The notes beneath the pieces are model-generated. The model searched no databases, was not told the DNA's origin, and saw nothing but the letters and a program-made list of their open reading frames with translations. A stretch of DNA of 64,000 nt from positions 514,560 to 578,559 of the forward strand of contig VXAA01004297.1 in the NCBI GenBank assembly GCA_013399115.1, given 5' to 3'. The position numbers and the translations under genes are program-made. This DNA is from Anseranas semipalmata (taxonomy: Eukaryota > Chordata > Aves > Anseriformes > Anseranatidae). How positions within the stretch are numbered: the first letter of the stretch is position 1; each line of letters opens with the position of its first letter. This document shows positions 1 through 33,744 of the stretch, piece after piece.

Positions 1-439
1 TTATTTTCATTGTTAAGTAGTTTACCATGTTGTGTCTGAAGAAGAAAGGAATGAAGCAACAAGCACCTAAAAGTCCTAAAACCTAGAAGTTTTATTTTAA
101 TAAAACAGATATACATAGAAAAAAAATTGTTCTGATGAAGCTGGGAACAATAGTTTACTACTTTTATGACCTCTGGCTAGTTCACCTAGCAGTCAGTCTT
201 TAGACCAGAGGATGCTTGTGCATTAAGTTTATACAAGCCTGTTTTTAATTTCCTTTGTTACATACAAATAATTTTGGGAAAAAATAAAAGTCTATCAAAT
301 ACCACTTCACTTCAAGGAATAATCTTTCAGTTAAAAATAACAAACCTTCCTTTGTAATTGCTTCATAGGTACATTGCAAAGGTATTTTATGAAATATGAA
401 CTAACTAGACATTTGTTTCTGTCAAGGTTATTATTTCAG

Positions 440-20428
<19,989 letters not shown>

Positions 20429-21490
20429 TTGTTTTGTAAAGTATGGTGTTTGGTTTTGTTTTTTGTTTTTTTGAAGTATGTGGATTTGCTACATTGTGTG
20501 CAAACTCAGGATGATTTTGATGCTAAATGTTGGGGACGTACAAACTATAATTCATATGAAAGTCTGAGCACACTTAGATATCTAGGTAGACAGTGATATC
20601 AAATAGTATTTACTGGTAATAGTTTTTTAGAGTAAGTAAAGGAGGCACACATATATTTTTTAATCTTACCGGTAACATTTAAAAGTATTCACAGTGTCAT
20701 CGCAAAAATGCGTGTTGGGAAACTATAATGTTAATTTCTCTTTTTCATTAGAAAGTATTATTAAAATGAATTGCACATTACAAAAAGTGTTGTGGGATGT
20801 AATTTTGCAGATATGTAACATTCAGGTGTTCTTTGTGTATGGCACATAGAGATTGATTTCAAGTACAAGAACTATTTTGGGACTAGACAGAGACACTAGT
20901 TTTTTGGGTTTAATGGAACTGACAATAGTAGCTTTTGTACCATTTGGCAAACTGTTGTGCTTTATTTTATACCTTGTTGCATTTTGGAAGTATGTGAGCT
21001 TGGATCTTACTAAACAACTAAATACAACCAAAGGTCTGTATTAATGAACACGGAGTTATTCTAAAATATCAGTAGTAGTAAACTGTAATGTACATATTGT
21101 TTGTTAATACAGTCCATGCAGTCTGTACATAAATGTATTACATTTCTAAGCATTTTGTAATATTCATACCAGCTTTTATCCTGCTTTCAGTTTATTGTGA
21201 AAATTTGCTCATTCCAAGTATATGCAGACTTTACAGTTCATTTATTCCTGTATATAAATAAGTGCAATATAAAGATGTATACAGTCTTTGCTATGTTAGG
21301 TTTATATGCAGTTATTAAAAGAAAAAAAAAAAACTTTTTTGCCAAAGCAATGGAGTATGTAATTGGTGATCATGGTTACTGTGGTAAATGGTGGTATAAT
21401 TTAAAGCTTTTTCCATATTCTTATTCTTTTAAGACATTAATTTAGTAATTTTATATTTGGGGAAAATAAAGGTTTTTAATTTTATTTAAC
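20429..21490 (+). other. DOCK9: DOCK9 3' UTR (end approximate)
   Basis: AT-rich sequence after the TGA with no further splice signals that I trust. A canonical AATAAA at 21465 marks the likely end, with cleavage expected 10-30 bases later. Another AATAAA near 22818 could serve a longer isoform. Confidence 0.75.
21465..21470 (+). promoter_or_regulatory. DOCK9: Polyadenylation signal AATAAA for DOCK9
   Basis: Perfect AATAAA ~1.04 kb after the stop, followed by a T-rich stretch. It is the first canonical hexamer I see in the 3' UTR. Confidence 0.75.
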
Positions 21491-24400
21491 TGGAAGCACT
21501 GTCCTGCTGTAATTAAACATTCTGTACTACATCTATATTAAAAGGAAAAAAGTAGTTACTTTTCTCACTGTGTGCTCTAGTTTTTATTTTAGATTTGTCC
21601 CTGAGACTGGGGAAAGATGAAAGCTTGATCAAAAACAAAAAAAAAAGGCTTTTTGCAGCTGAAGCATGAGATTAGATGCAGACCCTTCAGGGGTTTATTT
21701 CATATTTCTTGACAATAGAGCAATTGTAACTTGTTAAGACATCAGGTTTGGATCCATCACGTTTGACCCAAGTAATGTGTTATAATAACTAAAGGTTGTT
21801 ACTCAACATTAGAGTTAATATTAGGAAATCTTCAAAATTCTTCATCAAATGACAGTAGGAACCATCTTTTCCTTATGATATAAGGTTTACTGTCATTTTC
21901 TGTAGTGTAGTATGCAACTCATATGTTACCATTATGCATGACAGGTTTTTCCAAACATCTCATCCTGGCACTGGATATTTCTGCTTTCTCCAGTTATGTT
22001 TAGTTTCCATTTGATATTTTAAGAATTAGTATAAGGTTTAAGCAGCTTTACAGCAACATAATTTTCAAATTAATGAAAGTGAGTGGTCAGATGTTTTTCA
22101 AGTGTGTGAGGAAAAACAGATGTCTATCAGTGTGGAACAGTTATCTATCTATAGACAAGAAAATGCTGATAACTGCTGAATAAGTATGTTTGAGCTGGCA
22201 TTTCGTGTTTGAGAAAATGGAATTTGAAGCCCGGAAGAAATTTGAACAGAAATTGGCTGCATCCTTTTGCATTAGTCAACGTTCTTAGCACAACTACTAC
22301 TGAGGGAGCTGAAACTTCTGATAGAGCTATTAAGTAACAAGTCATTTTTTTTTTTCAATTGCATGAGCTGTAAATGGAACAGATAAGAAGTTCTCAAGGA
22401 CATACAGATAACTGCAAGAAAAGAACCTTAGTTAAGCAAAACTGTTCACTTCGTTGCTCATTCCATAACTCTCAGAAGTCTGAACGTTGCTTAGTGAGAG
22501 GCAAGTACAGAGCTGTATTTGATTTAGCGAGGCTTTAGTAACCACCTTAGCCATAATAATAAATAACAAGGAACGTAAGGGGACAAACGCCTTTTATAAT
22601 TTGTCTAATAAAGTGGAAGAATGGTCAACATAACTGTTTAGGCTGTGACAAAAAAAGAAAACTTCTGTTCATCTATTAACAGCCTGTTGAGGGTTGTTTA
22701 TTTGATTGCTTAAAAATTTTCTCTCATCACCAGTGATGGACCCTTGTTCTGCAAGATGATTTGAAACAGATTAATATCTTCTCATCACAGTGTACTAGTA
22801 TACTGTAAAAATATATAATAAAGCCTTGATATAATCTATTTAAATGTGCCTAGAGTGATGAGGTGACTTGTTTTTTGTTGTTGTTTGATTTTGTTTTTAT
22901 TTTAAACGATTTATTTGCTTGAGAAAGACAAAATAGGGGAGGTAATGCCCTGCACTAAAATATAGCATCTGTTTTGGAGATACTGGTGACTCAGAACCAT
23001 AGGAACTGGAAAAGAAATGAAACAATGTGCTAACTGATAAAGCATGACATAGCAATATATTGGCAAAGATCTATATTGGGGGGACTTTCTTATTTTGAGA
23101 GACGTGCTTGAAGTATCTTACAGCCAATAGTAAGATATACCTATTCAGTGGCTTTTAGAAAGCCATTCTATCTTAACAAAACACAGCCATTTTGGATTAT
23201 AGATTATTATGGTTAAATAATTGCTATACTGGATTTTGGTGCATGTCTAGAAATCTGTGATCAGAACTTGACAGTATTTGTTACCAACTGGCAGCAATAA
23301 CCCTAAAATGCAATTTATGCTTGGTTTCAAAAAAAAAAAAAAAAAAAGACTTAATTAACAAGCTGTTGAGATTTATTAAATTGGTGCAAACAAAATTTAA
23401 AAAAGAATTGACTGGATGGACTTGAAGAGGGTAGTGATAAAATACTGACATTTAAAAACAATCAAATATTTAAGTGGAAAGAATTAAAGTACAGAAAATT
23501 GTTAAGGAATGTAAGGTGTTCATTAGAAAAATCTTTCTTGCACAGGTGAAGATATCCAGGCATTTGGTTGAAATATTGGCTAGCAATGATATAGTCTCAT
23601 TACTAGGCAGATGGTTAAAGGTCACATTATTTAGTGTGGAGATATGCTCAAAATGCTTGTATTTTATCTTTAGAAACAGTCAAGAAAACATGCTTTTCAC
23701 ATGAAGATGAACTATTTTGTAGTTCCCTTGTAATCCAAAAGGAATTTTATTTCCATTAGGTATTCAGTATCTACAGGCCTAAAAATTAAAACCAAGTGTA
23801 GTAAGAGTTGGCCAAAAGATTCTGGTCTGCTGATATTCCTTTAAAAGAGATCTCAGAGTATGGAAACTGAAGAATTTTGCTCATGTCACAATATTCAGAA
23901 AAAGCATGTGGGAGGATTATGTTCTAGTTGCTGTGGTACTGGTGGGAAACAAGGCACTGGAAATTCTATTATGAGATTTGAATGAAGAGGAACTAAAAGT
24001 AGGCTTACAGAAAATAGGTTTGGTTGAACAGCTGCCCTTATTCTTTGCAGAGAGTGTGAATTTAGAGGATATGTTGTAGTTCATTGACTGTGCGGTAGGA
24101 AATTAACATGACAAAATTCAATTCAAGACCACAAGGAAAGGGAAGGTGGTATTTATGTTGAACAAAACTAATCTCAGTCACTCAGGTTTACTCTCATAGA
24201 TTTCACCCTGCCCTACTCTCAAACCCACATGCTCCTGAGCACCAAGATGCGTGCATCCAGGTGGTCACGCCAGGTTGGCTGAAGAGCCACACAGAAGACA
24301 GAATGCTGACTACAGAGTGATTGCCATGTCATTTGGGTCCTTCATTGGCAATGAAAAACTTCTTCAGACAGGTGCTTATACCCTCCAGTTATTACAACGT

Positions 24401-27301
24401 GATCTTCCACCTTAATCCTGCTTATCTCATCCCACATAAACCTGAGGGGAGGTTGCTATCTGCTGCCTGTGTTTCCTCATTTGAGTATCTTTATGGCTAC
24501 AGCCTTTCCTCCTGCTGGGACAGCAGGAAGCGGACTGGCACATGCAGCGTGCTGTAACCTCGCTGCCATCCTCCTGTTATCTCCGGTCTTCTGCTGACGA
24601 ATCACCAAGCTGTAGCCCCGATCGGAGCTCAGGCCTTCCGCTCTTGATGCAAACAGCACATTCCACAGTGTTTACCAGGCTGATTGCTGTTAATCGTGTC
24701 CTTGGTTATCGATACATGCTGTTCCTTCAACCCTTGCTGCTTCTCATGCTTCCACATTGGTTTGAATGAAATATGTGTGGAATTACCAATCTCAGTGGTT
24801 CTGTTACAGCTCCCTATGGTACCACCTGAGAGTCTGATAGAAGTGGACCTTTATCACAGAGCGTGTGTCCAGATGTTGAAGTACAGTCTGGCAAACATTT
24901 TCAGAGACCATTGTTGGAAAATCACACATTGATACTTTCTAGAAGAATTCCACAAAGTATTGCTGTAATAGCGGTACTATTTAACATTTTCACTGGTAGT
25001 CCAGAGATGACAAAAAAAAAAAACAAACAACAACACCGATTTAAAATGTGTGAAAACAAAGGTCAGGCTCTCAGATTTGAACTGTTCGATGTGAGGACCT
25101 TTAAGCACAGTATATTGGTATTGCAATCTACAAAGCCAAACTTCTAGAAATAAGAAAAGAAAATTGGGTGTACAAGTTGTCTCTTGGGAAGTAGTAACAG
25201 TGAAAAGGATTTAAGGATTGTTCTGACTAGCAAACTCTTGATGTAATTCTGTGGTGAAGAGGACTGATGCACCGAGTGGATATAAATGGTATGTGTTCTG
25301 GTGGGCTTACCCCCTGCCATACAGCACTTGTGAAACCAATATGAAGACATTGTGTATTGGGAAGGTACTGGGGCTGAGGTTTTAAAATATTGAACTCAAT
25401 AATTTGTGAGAGTAAGAAAAAAAAAAAAAAACAATTTTGAGGGACAAAGAAAATCTTTAATGGTGTGACATCTGGGGGAGAGTGTTTTGACTTACCAAGC
25501 AGAAAATCGAGAAGGGCTGTAAAATACAAACGTAACCATGCCAAAGAGCGTAGCGGATGGTGTGAGGCTTTTTTAACCTGGCTAAGGAAGACAACAGAGA
25601 CTTGATGCTGAAGCCATGCAAATTGAGATTAGAAATTCAGATAAAGATTCTTAATCCCCCCTTCAACCACTGCATTGAATGCTACTGATGGTGCTAAGTT
25701 CTAAAGGCCTTGGTATTTTCTGTCAGATATTCTTTACAGTAAGGAGATGTTATTTACTTTATTATTTCTTTATGTCAGCTGTGGTAACCTGTGCTACCTA
25801 GCTCAGGCTGCATGCATTAGCTAAGAGCTAATGGTCTCTTTTAGGTCTAAATTCAGCTGAAGCTAAACTTTGAAAAATAGTATGAAATCACTGGTGGTTT
25901 TTAGCTAATGTTAGTTGCTATTAACTAGCTTCATTTCATAGCTATTATACCAACATTCTGGAAAAACAGATGCATGAAGTCTCTAACAGTTTTAACAACA
26001 ATTGTAGGAAGTAGTCTTAGTGTTGACTGGGTCTTTCTTCAGGACAGAGCATTGTTACTTACCAAAAGACTTGTATTTAGCTGCCAGATTTCAGCCAGTC
26101 ACGGCAGAAGCTTGTACTGCAAGCACTAGTGAAGCACTTGACAAGCAATACACTAACATTTCTAGTGCTTGAAGAGATGCTTCTAAATGCTTGTAGATGA
26201 AAAAATGTCTGTGATGGTTGTTCCTTTTGTCTGTCTCCACCTTTCAGGTAGCAGCGGGAAAGTTACTTTTAGCTCAGTTTTGGATGGTAAATGTCAGATT
26301 CTACAAGACAGTAAACCATTTGGTGCACACAGCATGAAATTGGGGTTTTGTCTAAGCTTGTTAAAAGAAAAAAGGCCCTGGGTTGAAATTCTTAGAATGT
26401 GGAATTCCCAAATACAAGTGTACAAGTGTTCCATTCTTCTGTTCCATTTTGTCATTTTAAACTGTTACAACTTCATGTAGTCATTTTATGATGCACTGGG
26501 AATAGCTACAAGCTCAACCTTTTTTCACTAGCTTTCCTGTATCTTGGCTGATGGCTGTCCTTGCTCAAGTTGCAGATATTTGTGTAGGGCTCTGTGGAAA
26601 ACTGAATTAATTTAAATCAATAAGCATATGAAAAATTCCTCTATATACTTTGTGCTCTTTAAATGTAAGAGTCATTTATTTAGCTGTTGTCCTCCTGGAG
26701 CTCATAAATCTTTATTTTTGGCTTTCTTTTTTCTTTTACCAAATTGCAAGTCACCTACATATGCTTAAATTACATTGGAGTTACTGGTCGAACAGTTAAA
26801 TATCTGATATAAAGCATTTCAATTCAACCTCTGTTTCAACCCCGTTTTCTTAATGTACTTTTTTTGCACGTATTTTAGTTAATTTTGATTCCTTTCAATT
26901 TAGGCATTAATACACATCATCTTGACTATATGCTTAGCTATTTATACACTATATGTAAGCTAAGATGTGAACAGATCTCCCTCTTTTCCTACCAGGATGC
27001 ATTATACAGCCATTGAAGCTTAAAAATTCTTGCCCCAAAACTGCACTAAAATTTCCTTTCCCTTTTTGTATGCAGTGTATGCAGTTAATATGTACAGTTG
27101 TCATCAGAACAATTTTTAAGTTCCTGGATTTAATAATAATTAATACATATTTTATTTAAAATATTTGTGGGTGATATAAGAAGTGAAAAACTTGGTTGTA
27201 GTCACAGTGACATCCAGCTTCCTGACCTTGCCTCAGGCCTAGCTTCTCCCTTACTGAAATCTTGACTCTTGTGAACCTCTTAACTAAACAGAACTGAGCC
27301 A

Positions 27302-27346
<45 letters not shown>

Positions 27347-30300
27347 TATATTTTATCAATTCTATTCCTTCTGTCTTTCTTGATTACAAAATATGTCAGA
27401 CTCCTGTAAAAAAAAAAATATATATATATATAAAAAAAAATCAGATACTACTATGAAAGCTAAACAGCAGGTTAAATAGCACCTCTTTATCCCAAGTCAT
27501 TTTAAAAACAGTTCCTATGACTCCAACTTCACCCCGATACAAAATGCAGCAATGCCTGTTAGCAGAATGTGGCAATAGTTTCGTAATGTACAACTTCTGC
27601 ATTGCATCACAGCAGAAGTTAAAAATACATGTTTGATCATGAGAAGGAAAAAAAGATAAGTCAGGTGCAGCATACCCCTTCTGCCAGGACTAACCTTTCA
27701 ACCTTATTCATGTGCTGATTAGTTTTCAGCCGCTGTCTCTCAAGATACTTCTTGATACTTGGTTCTGTCCATCTCTACTGTGGCTTCCCTTAGATAAAGT
27801 CTGATAAATCTCTGAACACTCCTCTTTTGCAGTCCTCCATTTTCTTCAGGTCTGGTGGCCTTTTTCTGGTCAAAAAATAGTTGTTTTCCCTGCAAATAAG
27901 TCATTTAGCCAAAGTCTTTGCTATGTTTGGCTCCTCTTTCACAGTGCATGTCAGCAGCATTCAGGCTCAGAAAATAGTCATGGTCAGCACTGGGCAGAAC
28001 ATCTTCTTGACCATTGTTCCCATGATGTGGTTCAGCTCATCATGTTTAAGGTGAGCCATACACGAATATTTTGAACGTATCTGTGCGTATGTACTACGAT
28101 GGAGTCCTGATTCTCTTCTCAGTCCTTCCTTACCAGGGTTGTCTTGCAGCTAGGGTTTGCTGGAACCTGCTCCAGAGGTCTGTCTTCCTGTTCGTTCATG
28201 ACACCATGTAACCAGGTGGGCTGTCATTTAGGAGCTTTGGTGGAGCAGTGGATGTCTCTGTACAAACTTTCTGAAGATACTGGATTTTTTCTGTAGTAAG
28301 CAATGTTTGCCCTATGAAAAATCCATGGTCTCGGCTGAGAAGGCACCTTCTCTGGAAGGCTTTGCAGGGTTCCACAGAAGCTAGTCCAGGGTTACTGGTT
28401 TGAGTATTTCAGGTCTCAGTTATGTACCCAGTGTCAGCTGTTCCCAAATGAACCATAAAGGAAAGTTCAGTCTGAACACTAAAAAAAATACAAAACAGCT
28501 ATAGCCAAGAGACTTTATGAGGAGTTCATGTTATCTGATAACAGAGAGAAAAGGAAGTAGTTTTAGTAGCATGCAAAACAAACAGGAACTGCAAATTGTC
28601 TCCAGGAGTAATGTATAAGTGGAAGAGATTGATACCTTGTCCTTTGACCATGTTTTCTGATCCCCTTTCAGAAAGTGTTGTCAAAAAGAGAGTAAGATCA
28701 GTCTCTTTCTATAGGAGGATGAACATATCTACAGATGCCTCTCATTGGGACACACCAATAAGTATTAGAGAGGTTGTAATTTGGGAAAACAAGAACAAAT
28801 AGGTAAACTGATTTTATCAGAAAGGAGGTCACTAAGTACAGGCTCATTCTATATATACAACCTAATGGAACTGGTATTCCTGTTTCTCGAGGAGAGGAGG
28901 CAGCTAAACATTTCTGTTAGATTGGACAGACTTGATTTTTTACCTTAAGCAAAAGAAGGCAGGTATTACCGTAGCACTAGCAGGACTTGGTAAAGAAAGC
29001 ATTTCTGATTAATATTACATTTGTACCAATGTACTGGAAACTGGTGGTATTGATAAAGGACTGCTTTCTAACAACAGTATGCAAGTTAAACTTATAAATT
29101 TAACTTTAAAACATGTAAGTTTAACTCCAGTATTAAGTCAGATAAAAGTGGGCTCTGTACTAGTACTTGCTTCACCTGAAGCACCTGCAGTTTTGGAGGG
29201 GTAAGGCTGAATTAACTTCTGACACACAAAATGATTCTCAGCCACTCCAGTTCAAGTGATTTGTGTAGCTTATGCTACATTTGTTTGCAGGAAGATGATT
29301 GTAGAGCCTGTTACTGAAATGCTCAGGTGTCTTAAAGCCTTTCCATAACAACTAGCCTTTCCGTTTTAGGCTACTTATTTTTAGAGCCTTTATCAATATC
29401 TACCTAGGTGTGTTTTAAAGAGCTTTGCTCACGACCAGATATAATTGCTTGTTTATGTAAGAAAGCGCTATGGTGCAGGCTAATCTGTTCCACAGCAGTT
29501 TCCAAACAAATGAAAACCGGAACAATTTATTCTGCTTGCATGCCTTTTCCGAGCTTTTCCTTTGCTTTTCAACATAAATTGTTGAAAAATTACGGGGGTG
29601 GGAAATGTTGCTTTGCATTGATTTTGCATCAAGAGGGATTGTTTCCATTACAGAAAATATTTCTTGTATATATAGCGTGTTGTGTAGCTTCAGCAATTTG
29701 AAACCTTTTAAAAGGTTTTTTGTAGCCTGTGTGTGAGAGCACAAGACTTACAACAGCTCATTCTGCAACTCTCTCATTAGTAAAAATTTGCAGTAGAGAA
29801 GTAACTACAAACTCTGTAAACTTCGACAATTAAAAGAGCAGTGAAAATCAAGTTTTGATCAGCCAACGTATGAGGCAAGATACAACCTTTGGGTGGACAG
29901 CATATTATCTTGAAACAATTTCCTTTTTCATATAGCTAGCAACAGATGTTAGTGAATAACTTCCAAAGTCTCCTGAAGCTTCAGTTACATCTTCAAACGT
30001 CTTTTTTAGCACTGGATAATCAGAATTCTCAAAATGTGACATCTGTACCAACAATAAACATTATATACTGCTTCCAGTATCTTTGATGTTTACATTATTC
30101 CTTATATTTGGTGTTTACATTTGATTTAGTTAGACACTGTGGCCTGTTTTTGCTACTTTCTGGTCTAACTTCTTCTGCCACTAGACAGCGAGTGAATTCG
30201 GAGTGGCAGAACTTGATTTATAATTTCTCCGTGGGAATATGCTTCTTCTTTGTTTTCTGTTTCTCTCTCTAGTTCCTCTCAGAAGAATGTCTCCTGTTTC

Positions 30301-32670
30301 TTGGAAAACTCATTATGTTGCGGGAGGCAGTGAGTAACGCAGCAACACATTATGCTGATATGCAGGACTAGGTTATTTACGTGCTGCGGTTTCAGTTTAT
30401 GAAATACTGCATGTAAATATGTTATGTAATTTTATGTTGTTTATGTACTTTTATACTGTGACCTTATCTTCATATTGAAAGTATTTTGCTCAGAAGCCTT
30501 TGCAAGAAGCAAAAAGCTATTGCTGGTCATTTTTTCTTCAAAGTAACACCTTCCCTTAAGGGGAATATGGGTTGAGCTGTTAGCAGGAGGTGTAAACAAA
30601 TCCACGTAATTGCAAATCCTGGGCTTTCCAACCATAAGAAGGTAAAGGGACGTCCCTATTTTAAAAGCAGAAAGAACAAAGTAATTAAATTGTATTCTGC
30701 TGCTTACTGGAACTCAGTTGCTCAAGGGAGTACAAAGAACAAAGAAAATAAGGATATAACCACAGAGGTCAATAGCAACATATTATTTTCTAATTTGGAC
30801 AAGTAATTATGAAAATGAGGAGGCCAGCTAGAGAAGGTTAGAGGTGCTACTGGGAAAGACCAAGGAGAAGAGAAGAGGTGAGGAAGGCCTCAGAGATACC
30901 GCAGCGAGCAGGCGATGCTGTTGTTGCTTCACCAGCAAAGCCATGCTGTCCAGCACCGTCTCAGTAGTTCTTGCTGCCACGGACCAAGAGCGGTTTTGCA
31001 GTTGTGACCAAGTCAGGGTCCATGGGAGGGCCTGAGAGCGCGAAAGGGGGAGTGGGACAGGTGGAAGGGGTTTGGAGGCCAGGAGATGCTTCGCAAGGGA
31101 AGGCGACAGAGAGGCTTTGAGGTGGGTGTTCACAGCTGATGAAGCACTTGGGAGGTCTCAAATGAACTTCACTGAGGTTGCAGGAAAGAATAAAATCGTC
31201 TGTCTTTTTTAAGTGCCTCACTTCCCACCTATCCACGTGATTGGTAGCAAGGTACGGGTGTCCCTGCCCCTCTCCTCAGACCCCACATGATCTCAGCATG
31301 GGACTCCCACCATGAAACTCCCTTCCAGCCCTTCTCTCCACCACGCCGTCCTTCCACCCAACCTCTCTTCCCACCAGCCCCTCCAAAAAAGAGGGCTGCA
31401 AGTAGAGGGAAATAATCCAACGGAGCCCTGGATTCTTGGGTCTTTGAGAAACAGCAAAACTGACCAAGATTTCTAAAATGAAATACAAAGAATGACTTTA
31501 CAGTGACTTGACAAGAAAGTAGTGAGATAAATGAATACCTTGAAATTTAATTACATATTAAATATTAATTACATATTAAATTCTGTTAGATACTGCTGCT
31601 AAAGTTTCTCTTTAACTCTGAGTGAGACACAGTAGAGCTGTAGGTGATGAAAAGAAGCTCACTTTATATCCTATGGTGAAAATATGAATGTCTCTGTAAA
31701 CAACATGAAAATCCATTTCAGGAAGGATGAACCCATCTGCAGACTTCTAACACGGCTGCAACAGCCTGACAGTATCAGCTCCGGGTCTCCAGTTGCAGAA
31801 TTTCAACACCAGAAAAATGTATCTCTAGAAAATAATATACTCTTGTCCTATTAACTGAACCCAAAATATGTTACTTCCACTGTGGATGTTGATGTCATCT
31901 TAAGTCACATGTTTTGCATAGCAGCACTGTCTCTCCCACCCCAAAAACCAAGTACAATGTCACAGGATGTTTTCCCTTGAAAATGTGAGCATCCAATCTT
32001 ATAAGATTTATCTGAAGAAAAAAAAAAATCTTTAGCAATGTGTGTATCACATAAACAATTATCTCCAAACTGGAAGACAAATCACACCAGTTCCTAAACG
32101 TTGGATCAGTTTAAGTCAAGTCTTTTACATGTGCCTGAGTCAAAACACAGATTGGTCAAGAGATAACACTTGTATTTGCATTTTGCTGTCAACACTGTGA
32201 TTCATTTTGTAGGCCTGGTTGCATAAGTTTACAAGATTGGTTATTTAGCCAGCCCTTGCAGCTATTGCACTGCTGAGACTCTGATGAGCTGTCCTTAAGA
32301 AAAAAAGATAAGTACAATTTGCTTAAGAACATGCTGAAGATGAAACTTTAGAAGACACAATGCAATTAAAAGCTAAAATGTTTGCTCAAAGATCAGATGT
32401 CACAACATGAGTCTGAAGTTTCAGAAGAAAAATATCGTTGTGGAAGTACAAAGAAAACAAGCTAAGTGTTGAAGAGATGGTTTCAAGGTTTCAGCATGCT
32501 CCGAACGACATTCAGCAAACCTGCCTTGCCCTCAGCGATACACCACACAGTGAAAGGCTTGAATTGCAGCTGGGTGCAGGATACTTGCACCTTTGTTTGT
32601 CTTTTTTTCTTAAATACGCTAACACATTTCAAAGATAGGTGTTTCTCTCTGGTAGAAAGGAACACATCAA
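21491..32670. other. Intergenic region DOCK9-SLC15A1, AT-rich part
   Basis: No exon chain, RNA gene or clear transposon recognised. The longest open frames are ~100 codons and look random. It holds simple repeats (poly-A at 23329 and 27304, TA run near 27417) and an 18-bp palindrome at 29701-29718. Old diverged repeats or distal enhancers may be present but cannot be seen by eye. Confidence 0.6.
27304..27343. repeat. Poly-A tract, 40 bases
   Basis: Forty uninterrupted A between GAGCCACT and GGCTATA. No AATAAA sits just upstream and no target-site duplication was seen, so a retrocopy tail is not supported. Confidence 0.95.
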
Positions 32671-33078
32671 GGCTTTGAGTCAGGACCTCCCCTGCTCTGC
32701 CCTACTTCCCTCACCAGCTGCCCTTAATACCTCTGCTAGCTCTCCTGTTTGCCTACCCCACATTCCTGCTGGGAGTGCCCTGGCTGGCACACCAGGCTCT
32801 GCTGCCCTCAGCAGAGGATTGCCTAAGACCTGGCAGGAGCTCAGCAGTGGCGCCGGGGCCACCAGCACGTTTCTGCTCTCCCAGCCTCACGCCTGATGTG
32901 CTGCACAGGCACGGTCCACATGGGAGTCCACTCGCTGGCCACCCGCTCTCCTCACTGGGAAAAGTGCAGGGGAATAGGGCTGGCTCTACAGAGAGGACAA
33001 CGTTATCAAAGAGCAAGTGAGCCAGAAATAAAACACTCTTAACGATGAGTTATTGACCTCAAGTTGTGTTTCCAGCAG

Positions 33079-33112
33079 GAAAAAAAAAAAGAAAAAAGAA
33101 AAAAAAAAAACT
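33079..33112. repeat. A-rich low-complexity tract
   Basis: A runs broken by single G, followed by CTTTTT; simple sequence between the two GC-rich patches. Confidence 0.9.
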
Positions 33113-33229
33113 TTTTGGCAGCAGTAAATTTACAACGTATCGTGTACCATTAACTTATTAGGTCTGTGTCTGCTGTGTTAAATGCCTGTTGCCAGAGACA
33201 CTGCTAATGAGCCATGGGATTTTAGCATC

Positions 33230-33740
33230 CGCCCGGGGTAGCTCCAGGTAAATGAAGTTTACTTTAGTTACTTTATTTACATAAAGGTCTCGGCTCCCGT
33301 TCCCGCTTCCCTGCTTCCCTCCCCACCCCATGTGCTGGTGTGTGCACAGGCGGGCCTGGGCCTGCGGGAGCAGCTGAGGCCTTCCCAGGCCGCGGTGGCC
33401 AAGCTCCTCTCCTCCTCCTGCGGGCCGGCAGGCTGCTGTGGTGCAGCATTGCTCTATCCACGCATGCCTCTGGTCTGGTTTAGCAAACTCCTGAAGCAGC
33501 AAGTCCGCACACTTCGGGGCCGAGCTTTACATTAACCAGGCATCTCAAGTACCGAGCCCGGTGTTGCTTATGGACGCGCACGGCACCCGGCCGCCAGGGC
33601 TGGCTGCTCCCGCTCCTGCTGCGGACCCATTGCAGTGCCCTCCAGGCCCTGTCTCCTCCATGCCATCCAACCCAGCCTTCGCTCTGCTGGCTCACCCTGT
33701 CTGCAAGAGACAAAACAGGACACGGTGCCACAGGAAAGGT
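33230..33740. promoter_or_regulatory. Small CpG-rich patch, candidate regulatory element
   Basis: By eye about 64% G+C with roughly twenty CpGs in the densest ~340 bp (for example GACGCGCACGGCACCCGGCC), clearly above the AT-rich surroundings. It lies ~2.6-3 kb upstream of the SLC15A1 start. It could be a distal promoter, an enhancer, or the promoter of an unannotated transcript. No coding potential is recognised in it. Confidence 0.45.
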
Positions 33741-33744
33741 CACG

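Noticed and set aside
27304..27343. Poly-A tract as the tail of a processed pseudogene
   Set aside because: No polyadenylation signal just upstream, no recognisable gene sequence before it, and no flanking direct repeat seen.
27690..28080. Gene-like minus-strand reading (short stretches of plausible protein)
   Set aside because: Stops interrupt every frame within ~50 codons and I cannot match it to any family; chance cannot be excluded.
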